Shown: positions 7,530 through 16,715 of the stretch, piece by piece
Numbering within the stretch: the stretch's first letter is position 1
How the letters are laid out: every line of letters begins with the position of its first letter
Source: Phycisphaerales bacterium
Lineage (GTDB): Bacteria > Planctomycetota > Phycisphaerae > UBA1845 > Fen-1342
Direction: 5' to 3'
Assembly (NCBI GenBank): GCA_016710275.1
Contig: JADJXS010000001.1
Span: forward strand, 310,001-374,000
DNA: 64,000 bases
Notes under the pieces: generated by a model
Database searches by the model: none
Told to the model about the DNA's origin: nothing
The model's input: the letters and a program-made list of their open reading frames with translations, nothing else
Made by a program: the position numbers and the translations under genes

Positions 7530-9614
7530 CTAGTGTTGCTCCCCCTCCAACCCCAGATGCGCCAGGAACGCATCCATCTTCGGCTCCCGCCCCAGGTATT
7601 CGCGCACCATCTCCAGCTCATCCACGCTGCCGCCGCGCGACAGAATCTTCTGCCGGTAATAGCGCCCTGCATCCGGGCTGTTGATCCCCAGCTCTCGAAA
7701 GCGGCTGAACATGTCCTGCCCGTACACCTGCGACCACATGTATCCGTAATAACCCGCCTGATAGCCGACCAGGTGCCCGAACGAGGCGTGATACCACGTC
7801 TCGGCCACCGGCTCATACAGCTCCGTCTCGCCGAAGAGCCGCTCCTGCACCGCGTTCGTGTTCACCACGCCGTCCGGCGCCGAGTGAAACTCCAGGTCCG
7901 TCATCGCATAGAAAATCTGCCGCTCGGCCTCCAGCCCGGATGCCACGTTCTTCGCCTTGAGCATCCCCTTCAGCAGCGCCGCTGGGAATTTCTCGCCGGT
8001 GCGATAGTGCGCTGCAAACGTGTTGAGCACGTCCACATTCCAGACCCAGTTCTCAAACATCTGCGACGGCGCTTCCACGAAATCCCGCGCCACGTTCGTG
8101 CCCGACACCGCGTTGTAACGGCAGTCGCTCAGAATCGTGTGCAGGCAGTGGCCGAACTCGTGAAAGAACGTCTCCACCTCGTCATGCGTCATCAGCGACG
8201 GCTTGTCGGGCAGCGGCTTCGTGAAATTGCAGACCAGCGCCGCCAGCGGCGTCTGCCGCCGCCCGTCGGTATAGATCTTGTGCTGCCGCAGCCCCCACTG
8301 CGCCGCGTGGTTGTACTTGTTCTCCCGCGGGAACAGGTCGATGTAGAACGCTCCCAGGTAGCGCCCGTCCGAGCGGTCGTACACGTCATACACCCGCACG
8401 TCCGCATGCCACAGCGGCTGGCCGTACTTCTGCCCCGCCTCGGCAGTCACCTCGCGGTATTCCAGTCCGTAGAGCGCCTGCGTCGTGGCGAACAGCCCCT
8501 CGATCACGCGGTCCAGCGGGAAATACTCGCGCACCCGCTGCCCGTCCACGCTGAAGCGCGCCTTCATCACGCGGTTCTTGTAGAACGCCTGGTCCCACGG
8601 AAACAGCTTCGCGCCCGCGTCGCCGGCGTGCTCCGCCTTGGCGCTGCGCAGCAGGTCAAAATCCTGGCGGGCCTTCTTCCGCACGATCGGCCGCAGCTTG
8701 TCATAAAACGCCCGCACGTTCGCCGCGTTCTTCGACATCCGCGGCTCGGTCTCAAAATCCGCCGTGCTCGAATAGCCCAGCAGTTGGGACGCCTGCGCCC
8801 GCAGCTTCAGAATCTGCTCCAGCGTCGCGACGTTCTCCAACCCGCCGCGCCGCTTGTAGACGATCCACGCCCGCTTCCGCAGCCCCTCATCCTCACAGAA
8901 GTCCATCAGCGGAAAAAACGTCGGCCCATCCATCGTGATCACGAACTTGCCCGCGTCCGCCGGTTCGATCTTCTCGCGGATCGCCGCCGGAAGCTCCGCG
9001 TCGCCGCCGCGCCGCAGCCCGCGCACATAGGACTCATCCATCCCGCGCAGCTCGGCCTCGGTCGCAAGCACGAAACTCGCGTCCTCCCGGATGCGCTTCT
9101 CAAAGCTCTGCGCCAGGTCCACCACCTGCTTCTGCAAGCGCGTCAGTTCCTCGCGCTTCTCCGGCGGCAGCGCCATCCCCGCGCGCCGATAATCGCGCAG
9201 CGTGTTCTCCAGCAGCTTCTTCTGCTCCCCCTCCAGCTTCGGCTGTTTGTCCGCATAGCTGCGCACCGCGCGGTACAGATCCTCGCGCTTGCTCACCTCG
9301 ATCAGCCATTCCTGGATGTGCTTCTCGGCAAGCTGGCTGCGCTCGCGCTCCGCGGCGTCCGTCGAGACATACTGCATGAACTGCAGCATGTTCGTGTCCA
9401 CCTCGAGCTGCGCGAACAGATCGTCGATCGCCCCCAGCGTGTTGTCGAAGGTCCGCTCTGCGTCCGGCGTCGCCACGATCCGATCCACCGCGGCAACCGC
9501 CCGCTGCAGCGCCTCGCGCGCCGGCGAATCCGCCGGCACCGGCTGCGCAGCCGCCATCGAACCGCCCGCCGCAATCAGCGCCGCCAGCGCTACGCACCAG
9601 ATCTTCCCGTTCAT
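7530..9614 (-). CDS. M3-family zinc metallopeptidase (oligopeptidase)
   Basis: A 694-residue member of the thimet oligopeptidase/dipeptidyl carboxypeptidase family, which cleaves short peptides. A signal peptide (CVALAALIAAGGSMAAAQ) covers about residues 7-24, so it acts outside the cytoplasmic membrane. The zinc site HEFGHCLH lies near residue 485 in HDEVETFFHEFGHCLHTIL, preceded by a conserved beta-hairpin region (FYIDLFPRENKYNHAAQWG). The C-terminal block YYGYMWSQVYGQDMFSRF is also typical of M3. Length fits the family. The gene stands alone, converging with maf across repeats, with aroB upstream on the same strand. Confidence 0.93.
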   Translation of the reverse strand: MNGKIWCVALAALIAAGGSMAAAQPVPADSPAREALQRAVAAVDRIVATPDAERTFDNTLGAIDDLFAQLEVDTNMLQFMQYVSTDAAERERSQLAEKHIQEWLIEVSKREDLYRAVRSYADKQPKLEGEQKKLLENTLRDYRRAGMALPPEKREELTRLQKQVVDLAQSFEKRIREDASFVLATEAELRGMDESYVRGLRRGGDAELPAAIREKIEPADAGKFVITMDGPTFFPLMDFCEDEGLRKRAWIVYKRRGGLENVATLEQILKLRAQASQLLGYSSTADFETEPRMSKNAANVRAFYDKLRPIVRKKARQDFDLLRSAKAEHAGDAGAKLFPWDQAFYKNRVMKARFSVDGQRVREYFPLDRVIEGLFATTQALYGLEYREVTAEAGQKYGQPLWHADVRVYDVYDRSDGRYLGAFYIDLFPRENKYNHAAQWGLRQHKIYTDGRRQTPLAALVCNFTKPLPDKPSLMTHDEVETFFHEFGHCLHTILSDCRYNAVSGTNVARDFVEAPSQMFENWVWNVDVLNTFAAHYRTGEKFPAALLKGMLKAKNVASGLEAERQIFYAMTDLEFHSAPDGVVNTNAVQERLFGETELYEPVAETWYHASFGHLVGYQAGYYGYMWSQVYGQDMFSRFRELGINSPDAGRYYRQKILSRGGSVDELEMVREYLGREPKMDAFLAHLGLEGEQH

Positions 9615-9700
9615 CGCTCGTCATCCCTTCTCGCGACGTTTCCGTCGCGCGCCTCGCGCCCGCCGCCGTCCGTCGGCGCCGGCCCGACACGCGGAATCTA

Positions 9701-10792
9701 TCACTCCCCGCCCAGCACCGCGAGCGACGCCGCCCGCAGCACGTCATCATGCAACTCCACCGCCTCAATCGCCCGCCCGATCCCCGGCGACAGCGCCCCC
9801 CACACCCGCCCGCCGCGCGCCTTCTTATCCCCATGGCAGAGCCGCACCACCGCCTCCGCGTCGATCCGCAATTCCGCCGGCACGCGCGTCGGCAGTCCCA
9901 GCGCTTCGAGCAGCACCCGCACCCGCTCCGCATCCGCCTCCGGCATCAGCCCCAGCGCGACCGCCGCCCGGTTCTCGGCGACCATCCCGATCGAGACGCA
10001 CTCGCCATGCCGCAGTTCATAACCCGCCAGGTGCTCGATCGCATGGCCGATGGTGTGCCCGTGGTTCAGTATCGCCCGCAGCCCCGATTCCCGCTCATCC
10101 CGGGCCACAATGTCGGCCTTGATCGCACAATTGCGCCCAATGATCGCTTCCAGCGCCCCCGGCTCGCGGGCCAGAATCTCCGCGGCCTGCCGCTCATGCT
10201 GCGCGAAGAACTCCGCGTCGCGAATCACGCCGTGCTTGACGCTCTCGGCCAGCCCGGCCCGGAAGTCCCGCTCCGAAAGCGAATCGAGGAACTCCGTGTC
10301 AATGACCACGGCCGCCGGCTGGTGAAACGCGCCGATCAGGTTTTTTCCCGCGGCGTGGTTCACCCCCGTCTTGCCCCCCACGGAGGCATCCACCGCCGCC
10401 TCCACCGTCGTCGGCAGTTGGATGAACCGCATGCCGCGATGCCATGTGGCCGCGACAAAGCCGGTCAGATCGCCGACCACCCCGCCGCCCAGCGCCATCA
10501 GCACATCGCCGCGGCCGATCGCCGACTCGGCCAGCCGGTCATAAAGCCGCTCGGCCATGCGGATCGACTTTGATCCTTCGCCGGCGGGAATGACCTCAAC
10601 CCCGACAACAGGGATGGCCGCTTCGACCGCCTCCAGCCAAAGTGGAGCAACATTGGAATCAGAGATGACGAAAATCCGTCCGTCGATCCCCAATTGCTGG
10701 CATTCGGCCGCCAGCGCCTGCCGCGCCCCCCGCCCGGTCGTGATGCGGTAGGGGGTCGATCCGACGGAGACGTTGAGTGTTGAAAAATGCAC
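9701..10792 (-). CDS. aroB: 3-dehydroquinate synthase
   Basis: A 363-residue enzyme that converts 3-deoxy-D-arabino-heptulosonate 7-phosphate to 3-dehydroquinate, the second step of the shikimate pathway, using NAD and a divalent metal. The NAD-binding part is MALGGGVVGDLTGFVAATW, followed by LPTTVEAAVDASVGGKTGVN. Metal ligands lie in GLAESVKHG and LNHGHTIGHAIEHLAGY, and the conserved HGECVSIGMVAE and CHGDKKARGG are present. The start codon is GTG at 10792. The gene is divergent from folC across about 245 bp. It is 86 bp upstream of the M3 peptidase gene on the same strand, so a shared transcript is possible but not shown. Confidence 0.96.
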   Translation of the reverse strand: MHFSTLNVSVGSTPYRITTGRGARQALAAECQQLGIDGRIFVISDSNVAPLWLEAVEAAIPVVGVEVIPAGEGSKSIRMAERLYDRLAESAIGRGDVLMALGGGVVGDLTGFVAATWHRGMRFIQLPTTVEAAVDASVGGKTGVNHAAGKNLIGAFHQPAAVVIDTEFLDSLSERDFRAGLAESVKHGVIRDAEFFAQHERQAAEILAREPGALEAIIGRNCAIKADIVARDERESGLRAILNHGHTIGHAIEHLAGYELRHGECVSIGMVAENRAAVALGLMPEADAERVRVLLEALGLPTRVPAELRIDAEAVVRLCHGDKKARGGRVWGALSPGIGRAIEAVELHDDVLRAASLAVLGGE

Positions 10793-11038
10793 CGGGTCGC
10801 ACCCGTGATAGGTTTCGGACGTACACCTGATGGACGGTGACGGGAATGCGTCTAATCAACCAGAGGTCGGAATTGCAATCGCCCACTCGAAGCGTGCCCT
10901 CTCCGCCGATCCGCACATGCTGTCAACTTCCTGTTAGTAAAGATGTTATGAGTGATCGGGGGCTGGTTATCGGGCCTTTTTCGGCCGCCGACGGCCCGAT
11001 TTGACGAAAATCCGCACCACCATTATCCTAACGCGATC

Positions 11039-12502
11039 ATGGCACGAACGATAACCAAAGCGAAGCGGGCGACCAAGACCAAGCCGACGGCGGCTCGGAC
11101 GCGGAAGCGCCCCGTCGCGCGCCGGGCTGCGGTCCGCACCGCCCCGGAGACCGCGGGCGGCTTGATCCGGACCTACCGTAGCGCGCTGACGTTCCTGAAC
11201 AGCCAGACCAACTACGAGAAGATGCTCCGGGTTGGTTATAATAGTACCAACTTCAACCTGAACCGCATGTTACGGCTTCTTTCGGCGCTGGGGAACCCGC
11301 ACCGCAAGATCCGCACCATGCACGTCGCGGGCACCAAGGGCAAAGGCTCGACCTGCCACATGCTCGCGGCGATGCTGCGCAACGCCGGTCTGAAGGTCGG
11401 CCTCTACACGTCACCGCACTTCGTGGACATCCGGGAGCGCATCCGGGTCAACGACGAAATGATCTCAGAAGGGGCCTTCACCAAGCTGATGGCCCAGATT
11501 CAGCCCATCGCCCATCGCATGCGTCGCGACGCGCCGACCTTCTTTGAGATCATGACCGCCGCCGCCTTCCTGCAGTTCGCCCGCGAAGGCGTGGAGATGG
11601 CCGTCATCGAGACCGGTCTCGGCGGGCGGCTGGACTCCACCAACGTCATCAAGCCCGAAGCGGTCGGCATCACCAGCATCAGCTTCGACCACGTTCAGCA
11701 ACTGGGCAACACGCTCGAGCTGATCGCGGAGGAGAAGGCCGGCATCTTCAAACCCGGCATCCCGGCCGTCAGCGCTCCGCAGACCCCCGGCGTCAAGCGC
11801 GTTCTGCGCCGCGTCGCCCAGAAAGTCGGCTGCGAGCTGAAGTTCGTCGGCGACGACATCGAATTCAGCTATCGCTTCGAGTCCTCGCGGACGACCGGCC
11901 CGCAGACCCGCGTCTGCATGACCACCTCCACCAGCCGATTCGACCACCTGCACGTGCCGCTGCTCGGCGAGCACCAGGCGCACAACTGCGCCCTGGCGCT
12001 GGCCATGATCGACGCCGTGCGGCAGCGCGGCCGCGACATTTCCGAGCAGGCCGCCATCGAGGGGCTGGCCAAGGTGCGGATCGAGGGGCGGATGGAGGTC
12101 ATCCGCGAGAATCCGCGCGTGATCCTCGACGGCGCCCACAACGCCGCCAGCGTCGCCGCCCTGATGCGCGCCATCGGCCAGAACGTCCCCTACGACTCGA
12201 TGGTGATGATCTTCGGTTGCTGCGCGGACAAGGACATCGACGGCATGCTCAACCAGCTCGAGCTGGGCGCCGACAAGGTCATCTTCACGGCCAGCGGCTC
12301 GTCGCGCTCCGCTCTGCCCACCGAGCTGCTGATGCGCTTCCAGGAGCGCAGCCCGAAAATGGCCCAGATCGGCCACACGCTGCTGGACGCCTATCGCATC
12401 GCATCCAAGAGCGTCTCGCGCGATGACTTGATCTGCATCGCCGGTTCCTGCTACCTGGTCGGCGAGGCCAAGAAGCTGCTGGCGCAGGGCCTGCTGGACT
12501 GA
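11039..12502 (+). CDS. folC: Folylpolyglutamate/dihydrofolate synthase with basic N-terminal tail
   Basis: A 487-residue Mur-ligase-family enzyme that adds glutamate to folates (and may join dihydropteroate to glutamate). The P-loop is HVAGTKGKGSTCHMLAAML, preceded by the usual RMLRLLSALGNPH. Further family blocks are GLYTSPHFVDIRERIRVN, AVIETGLGGRLDSTN, EEKAGIFKPG, GEHQAHNCALALAMI and VILDGAHNAASVAALM. The ATG at 11039 is the first in frame after a 29-codon stretch without coding character. Unusually, the first 45 residues are rich in Lys, Arg, Ala and Thr (TKAKRATKTKPTAARTRKRP), like a histone H1 tail, before the enzyme begins near residue 50. Confidence 0.95.
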   Translation: MARTITKAKRATKTKPTAARTRKRPVARRAAVRTAPETAGGLIRTYRSALTFLNSQTNYEKMLRVGYNSTNFNLNRMLRLLSALGNPHRKIRTMHVAGTKGKGSTCHMLAAMLRNAGLKVGLYTSPHFVDIRERIRVNDEMISEGAFTKLMAQIQPIAHRMRRDAPTFFEIMTAAAFLQFAREGVEMAVIETGLGGRLDSTNVIKPEAVGITSISFDHVQQLGNTLELIAEEKAGIFKPGIPAVSAPQTPGVKRVLRRVAQKVGCELKFVGDDIEFSYRFESSRTTGPQTRVCMTTSTSRFDHLHVPLLGEHQAHNCALALAMIDAVRQRGRDISEQAAIEGLAKVRIEGRMEVIRENPRVILDGAHNAASVAALMRAIGQNVPYDSMVMIFGCCADKDIDGMLNQLELGADKVIFTASGSSRSALPTELLMRFQERSPKMAQIGHTLLDAYRIASKSVSRDDLICIAGSCYLVGEAKKLLAQGLLD

Positions 12503-12559
12503 CGCACGCAGCGCCTCTCGACGCGCTCTCGATCGCTGCCGGTTCCACAGCGGCGCGCA

Positions 12560-12640
12560 CGCGCCGCCCGTGCGCAACAAGCAGGCAGGATGCCTGCATC
12601 ACAAGCAGACAAAATGTCTGCGCCCCAACACTCCCCCGTC
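12560..12640. repeat. Short palindromes of the GCAGGCAxxATGCCTGC type
   Basis: In the 200-bp gap after folC, two adjacent imperfect hairpins are seen: AGGCAGGATGCCTGC (12582-12596) and AGCAGACAAAATGTCTGC (12603-12620). They form another intergenic palindrome type, again just behind a stop codon. A weak terminator role is possible; no T-run follows. Confidence 0.5.
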
Positions 12641-12709
12641 GCCGCCGGTATCCTGCACAGGACGGTTAAGACCGCACTTCTCGCGCCGCCCTGATTCGGA
12701 GGTGCCGTC

Positions 12710-13534
12710 ATGTCCGCCACCGCCCCCGTCGCCGCGTCGGCTCCGCACGCTTCCATCGCCTCCCTCGGCCCGGCCATCGGCCCGCTGATCGAGCGGCACA
12801 TCGACCGCGCCTTCCGCCGCTTCCTGCGCGGGCCGCGCTGCATCTCCGACCCGCGCTTCGTCTCGCTGCTCACCGGCGAGCCGCACCCCTTCGGCAACTT
12901 CACGCTGCTCTCCGAAGCGGCGGATCCGCCTGTCTGCACAACAGCCATCGCGCCGCTGCTTCGCGGCACGGCCCCGTCCGCGGTGCTGTGCGTCGGTCGG
13001 CCGCCCGCGGCGGTCGAGGAAACCATCACCCGCGCGGGGTTCGAGCCGCACGGCGTCATGCCCGCGATGGCCGTCGAAATCGACAAGCTGCCCGCGACGA
13101 CCCTGCCCGACGGATACACACTGGCCCGCGTCGGCGCCGGGCCGCAGGCGGACGACTGGGCTGCGGCATTCTCGATCGGATATGAGCTGCCGCCCGGCGT
13201 CGGCGCGGTGTTCTCTCCCAACGTCATCAACGCAACGCTCGACGACCACGCGGAATTTCAGTTCTATGCCATCGTGCGCGATGGCCGGATCGTCTGTACC
13301 TCGCTGGCGTTCCTGCACGACGGCGTGGCCGGCATCTACTGCGTCTCCACGATTCCGTCGGAGCGCGGCCACGGGTTGGGCGCGCACGCGACCGCCGAAC
13401 CGCTCCGCCGAGCGCTGGCACAGGGCTATCGCGTCGGCGTGCTGCAATCCTCGCCGATGGGGCTGAGCGTCTATCGGCGGCTCGGTTTCGCCGAATTCGG
13501 CGCGGTCCCGCTCTACGTCCGCATGGGCGGATGA
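12710..13534 (+). CDS. GNAT-like N-acetyltransferase domain protein
   Basis: A 274-residue protein whose C-terminal half has the acetyl-CoA-binding pattern of the GNAT superfamily: GIYCVSTIPSERGHGLGAHA (the R/QxxGxG/A motif as RGHGLG), followed by helix and the closing SSPMGLSVYRRLGFAEFG. The N-terminal half (residues 1-130) is less conserved and may be a degenerate GNAT repeat. The ATG at 12710 is in a clear context. The acceptor molecule cannot be told. The gene stands alone between folC and a repeat-filled gap, so neighbours give no hint. Confidence 0.8.
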   Translation: MSATAPVAASAPHASIASLGPAIGPLIERHIDRAFRRFLRGPRCISDPRFVSLLTGEPHPFGNFTLLSEAADPPVCTTAIAPLLRGTAPSAVLCVGRPPAAVEETITRAGFEPHGVMPAMAVEIDKLPATTLPDGYTLARVGAGPQADDWAAAFSIGYELPPGVGAVFSPNVINATLDDHAEFQFYAIVRDGRIVCTSLAFLHDGVAGIYCVSTIPSERGHGLGAHATAEPLRRALAQGYRVGVLQSSPMGLSVYRRLGFAEFGAVPLYVRMGG

Positions 13535-13620
13535 CCCGCTATCAGAAATGGTTCGCTCCTTCGCCGTGTGCCTCTGCCCTTGAACAGCGCGGCCCTTCTA
13601 CGAACACCCTTCCCCACAAA
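13535..13620 (+). other. Short noncoding lead into repeats
   Basis: Directly behind the GNAT gene. It holds a CTTGAACAGCGCGGCCCTTC segment that recurs inside the following tandem block. No gene is seen. Confidence 0.35.
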
Positions 13621-14067
13621 GCCGGCTTCAGCCGGCTTCTGTTTGCCACCGCCCATGACCACCGCAGCTCTTCCAGCCGCGCATCGGCCCTCAGCAGTGC
13701 CGTGTACCGCTGGCTTTGAGCAGCGCGGCCTTTCTTCGAACACCGTTCCCCACAAGGCCGGCTTTCAGCCGGCCAGTGCTTGCCACCGGCTTCAGCCGGT
13801 GGACTGCGCCATCCCACACCCCTTCTGACTTCTTCAGCCGGCTTCAGCCGGCTTCTGTTTGCCACCGCCCATGACCACCGCAGCTCTTCCAGCCGCGCAT
13901 CGGCCCTCAGCAGTGCCGTGTACCGCTGGCTTTGAACAGCGCGGCCCTTCTACGAACACCCTTCCCCACAAGGCCGGCTTTCAGCCGGCCAGTGTTTGCC
14001 ACCGGCTTCAGCCGGTGGACTGCGCCATCCCACACCCCTTCTGACTTCTTCAGCCGGCTTCAGCCGG
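13621..14067 (+). repeat. 216-bp tandem repeat, two copies plus a partial third
   Basis: Units start at 13621 and 13837, and the first 15 bases of a third at 14053 (GCCGGCTTCAGCCGG). Each unit contains several GCCGGCTTCAGCCGGC-type hairpins, a CCACCGGCTTCAGCCGGTGG hairpin and a CTTTGA(G/A)CAGCGC segment. The copies differ at only a few positions, including GTTTGCC for GCTTGCC. The duplication is therefore recent. Confidence 0.93.
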
Positions 14068-14136
14068 TGGACCAGGCTTCCGGGCCATCCCCGGGGGGCC
14101 ATACCCCCCCAAGTTCCGATGAATTTCTCTTTTTCC

Positions 14137-14163
14137 TTGACGAAACCCGTTAGCCGATAATAC
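14137..14163 (+). promoter_or_regulatory. Candidate sigma-70 promoter for clpS
   Basis: TTGACG at 14137-14142 and TAATAC at 14158-14163 with a 15-nt spacer (or ATACCT with 18). This is in a locally AT-rich stretch 44 nt before the clpS start. The -35 is a near-consensus match; the spacer is short, so confidence is moderate. Confidence 0.45.
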
Positions 14164-14206
14164 CTTACGGGATTGTGGGGACCGACCGCGCGCCGGAGCA
14201 CGCATC

Positions 14207-14491
14207 ATGTCAACGCCTGCGATTGCCGAGCCGCAAGTCGTTCATCAGACGCGCACCCTGCCGCCCTATCGCGTGATTCTCCACAACGACGACGTGAACA
14301 GCATCGAACACGTCGTCATGCGCATCCTGGAGCTGACCAAGCTGGGAGAAGCGGAAGCGGTCGATTGCGCACTCGAAGCGCACAATTCCGGCTCTTCGAC
14401 GCTGCTTCGCACGCATAAGGAACGCGCCGAGCTTTATTGCGAGCAGTTCGCCACATTCACCATCACGGTCACCTGTGAGCCGGACGCCTGA
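14207..14491 (+). CDS. clpS: ATP-dependent Clp protease adaptor ClpS
   Basis: A 94-residue adaptor that delivers N-degron proteins to the ClpAP protease. The hallmark PYRVILHNDDVNSIEHVV (residues 22-39) contains the Asn-Asp-Asp motif of the N-end binding pocket and the following helix. The rest (MRILELTKLGEAEAVD, HNSGSSTLLRTHKERAE) fits ClpS, although the usual VHxxGxAxV helix reads AHNSGSSTL, a relaxed version. Start ATG 14207 follows GGAG at 14194-14197. No clpA is seen in the window. A candidate promoter lies 44-70 nt upstream. Confidence 0.9.
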   Translation: MSTPAIAEPQVVHQTRTLPPYRVILHNDDVNSIEHVVMRILELTKLGEAEAVDCALEAHNSGSSTLLRTHKERAELYCEQFATFTITVTCEPDA

Positions 14492-14604
14492 TCGCCGCTG
14501 TTCGTCCCAATCGCTTGCCGATGATCGCGCCAACCGCCCGCCGCCCACCATCCGCATCTGTCGATCCCGCAACCGCCGATGCGGCCCGCCGGTATCATGA
14601 GTGC

Positions 14605-15003
14605 ATGCCGATTCGCACGCACAGAACCGCCCGCTCGCCGCTGATTCCGTTCGGCTTGGCCGCCGCCTGCGCTATCGTCCTGGCCGCCGGCTGCGCCCAG
14701 CGCGAACTCTCGGACCGCCGGCTGGCGGCCCGCGAGCGCGGCGTGCAGAACACGCTGGCCGTCTGGAAGCGCGGCGAGGCCGACGCACCGCGCCGCGTGG
14801 ATCGCACGCTCGGTGTGGCCGGCCAGCAGCTCGATCGTGACGTGCAGAAGACGGAGGCGGCGCCCGCCCGCATCGGCGGCTGGATCGACTTCGACACCCA
14901 GCGCTGGATGAACAACCAGCCCGTCTACCGCCGGCACATCGAGAATCAACTCCACGGCAAGCCCGACGAGGTCGAGCCGCACGCAATCATCCTGTTCTGG
15001 TAA
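14605..15003 (+). CDS. Small lipoprotein of unknown function
   Basis: A 132-residue exported lipoprotein. The N terminus is MPIRTHRTARSPLIPFG, followed by a hydrophobic core and the lipobox IVLAAGC, with Cys near residue 30. The mature part is charged and helical (QRELSDRRLAARERGVQNTL, GWIDFDTQRWMNNQPVYRR) and matches no family I know. The start at 14605 gives a standard lipoprotein signal; a longer frame exists upstream but has no coding character. A TATCAT box at 14592-14597 lies only 7 nt before the ATG, which would give an almost leaderless message (tentative). Confidence 0.65.
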   Translation: MPIRTHRTARSPLIPFGLAAACAIVLAAGCAQRELSDRRLAARERGVQNTLAVWKRGEADAPRRVDRTLGVAGQQLDRDVQKTEAAPARIGGWIDFDTQRWMNNQPVYRRHIENQLHGKPDEVEPHAIILFW

Positions 15004-15128
15004 CGGCCGACCGCTCCCCCGCTCCGCCGCCGCCCTTGTACACTCCCCCTCGTTGCGATACACAATCGCCGCCGACGCAAAGCGTGCGTTCGCCCTGCGT
15101 CGGCAAGCGCCAGGAATCCTCCGCCCCG

Positions 15129-16661
15129 ATGGAACTCTCGCCGCTGCAACTCGACATGCTGCGCCGCCTGGCCGACGCGCCGCAGGGCCTGCTGATCCCG
15201 GCGCTGGCCGCCGCCATCGGCGCGGACCAGTCGCCGGTCACGGCCGCCTGTGCCGCGCTCTCCGACGCCGGGCTGATCGACGTGCAGAGCCGCGAATTCG
15301 AGGACGTGCGGCTGACCGAAGCCGGCCAGTCCGCCACCGCGGCGCCGCTGCCGGAGCGGCTGATCGTCGATGCGCTGCGCGCCGCCGGCGGCGCCTGCCG
15401 CCTCACCGACCTGCCGAGCCATTGCCCGCTCTCGCAAGCGCAGGTGGGGCAGACGCTGCGCTGGCTCAGCGAGCGCGGCTGGGCAACCAAGGCCGGCGAC
15501 CAGCTTCAACTCACCGACGCCGGCAAGGCGCTGACCGCCGATCCGCAGCCGGATGAGCAACTGCTGCAGCGGCTGGCGGGCGCGGGCGGCGCAAGTCGGC
15601 GGGATGAACTGGAAGGCGGCAGCGGCCCGATCGACGCGCCGCTCAAGATGCTGGCCGCGCGAAAATTCGTGACCATCAAGCCGCGCGCCGATCGCGTCGC
15701 GCGGCTGCTCGACGCCGGGCGGGCGCTGCTGGCCGGCGGCGTGCAGGCCCGTCGCACCGTCACGCAGCTCACCCCCGACCTGCTCGCCGACGGCGGCTGG
15801 CGCAACGTCGCGTTTCAGCCCTACGACGTCACGCTTGCGGCCCGCACGCTGCACCCCGGCAAGGAACACCCCTTCCAGCGCACACTGGACAAGGTGCGGC
15901 GCGTCTTCCTGGAAATGGGCTTTTCGGAGATCGTCAGCCCCTGGGTCGAATCCAGCTTCTGGGATTTCGATGCCCTCTTTCAGCCGCAGGATCACCCCGC
16001 CCGCGACATGCAGGACACCTTCTACGTCTCGCAGCCGGCGCGCTGCGACCTGCCCGACGCCGCGCTGGTCGATCGCATCCGCGCCGTGCACGAGGACGGC
16101 GGCGGCACCGGCTCGACCGGCTGGCGCTATCGCTGGCGGCGCGAACTGGCCCACAAACCGGTGCTGCGCACGCACACCACCGCCGCGACCATCCGCGCCC
16201 TGGCGAACCATCCGCCCGGCAGCGCGGGCAAGTACTTCGTGATCGGCCCGGTCTTCCGCCGCGAGACGGTGGATTTCAAGCACCTGCCGATCTTCCACCA
16301 GGTGGACGGCATCATCGTCGATCCGCATGCCTCGCTGGCGACGCTGCTGGGCACGCTGGGCGCCTTCTACGCCAAGATGGGCTTCCCGAAAATCCGCTTC
16401 CGCCCCAGCTTCTTCCCTTACACCGAGCCGTCGGCCGAGGTGTACCTGTGGCTCGAGTCGCGCCGCGAGTGGGTCGAGATGGGCGGTTCGGGAATCTTCC
16501 GCCCCGAGGTGACGCAGCCGCTGGGCGTGCAGCACCGCGTGCTGGCCTGGGGGCTGGGGCTGGAGCGGCTGGCCATGATGATCCACGGACTCAAGAGCAT
16601 CGGAGAGCTGTATTTCGCGGCCATGCCGTGGCTGCGCGGCACGCCGCTTTCTCGCGCGTGA
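15129..16661 (+). CDS. pheS: Phenylalanyl-tRNA synthetase alpha subunit, archaeal/eukaryal type
   Basis: A 510-residue catalytic subunit that charges tRNA-Phe together with PheT. Residues 1-190 contain winged-helix-like repeats (MLRRLADAPQGLLIPALAAA, IVDALRAAGGACRLTDLPSH) typical of archaeal/eukaryal alpha subunits; bacterial PheS instead has a coiled coil. The class II core follows: motif 1 (HPFQRTLDKVRRVFLEMGF), the motif 2 strand region with FRRETVDFKHLPIFHQVDG, and motif 3 (HRVLAWGLGLERLAMM). SFWDFDALFQPQDHPARDMQDTF is the typical substrate-pocket block. ATG 15129 starts the first winged helix. pheT follows after 54 bp on the same strand. Confidence 0.93.
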   Translation: MELSPLQLDMLRRLADAPQGLLIPALAAAIGADQSPVTAACAALSDAGLIDVQSREFEDVRLTEAGQSATAAPLPERLIVDALRAAGGACRLTDLPSHCPLSQAQVGQTLRWLSERGWATKAGDQLQLTDAGKALTADPQPDEQLLQRLAGAGGASRRDELEGGSGPIDAPLKMLAARKFVTIKPRADRVARLLDAGRALLAGGVQARRTVTQLTPDLLADGGWRNVAFQPYDVTLAARTLHPGKEHPFQRTLDKVRRVFLEMGFSEIVSPWVESSFWDFDALFQPQDHPARDMQDTFYVSQPARCDLPDAALVDRIRAVHEDGGGTGSTGWRYRWRRELAHKPVLRTHTTAATIRALANHPPGSAGKYFVIGPVFRRETVDFKHLPIFHQVDGIIVDPHASLATLLGTLGAFYAKMGFPKIRFRPSFFPYTEPSAEVYLWLESRREWVEMGGSGIFRPEVTQPLGVQHRVLAWGLGLERLAMMIHGLKSIGELYFAAMPWLRGTPLSRA

Positions 16662-16715
16662 GCGAACCGCGCTGATCCCCGTTTCCGACGAAACCAGCGC
16701 CGCAGGACGATCGCA

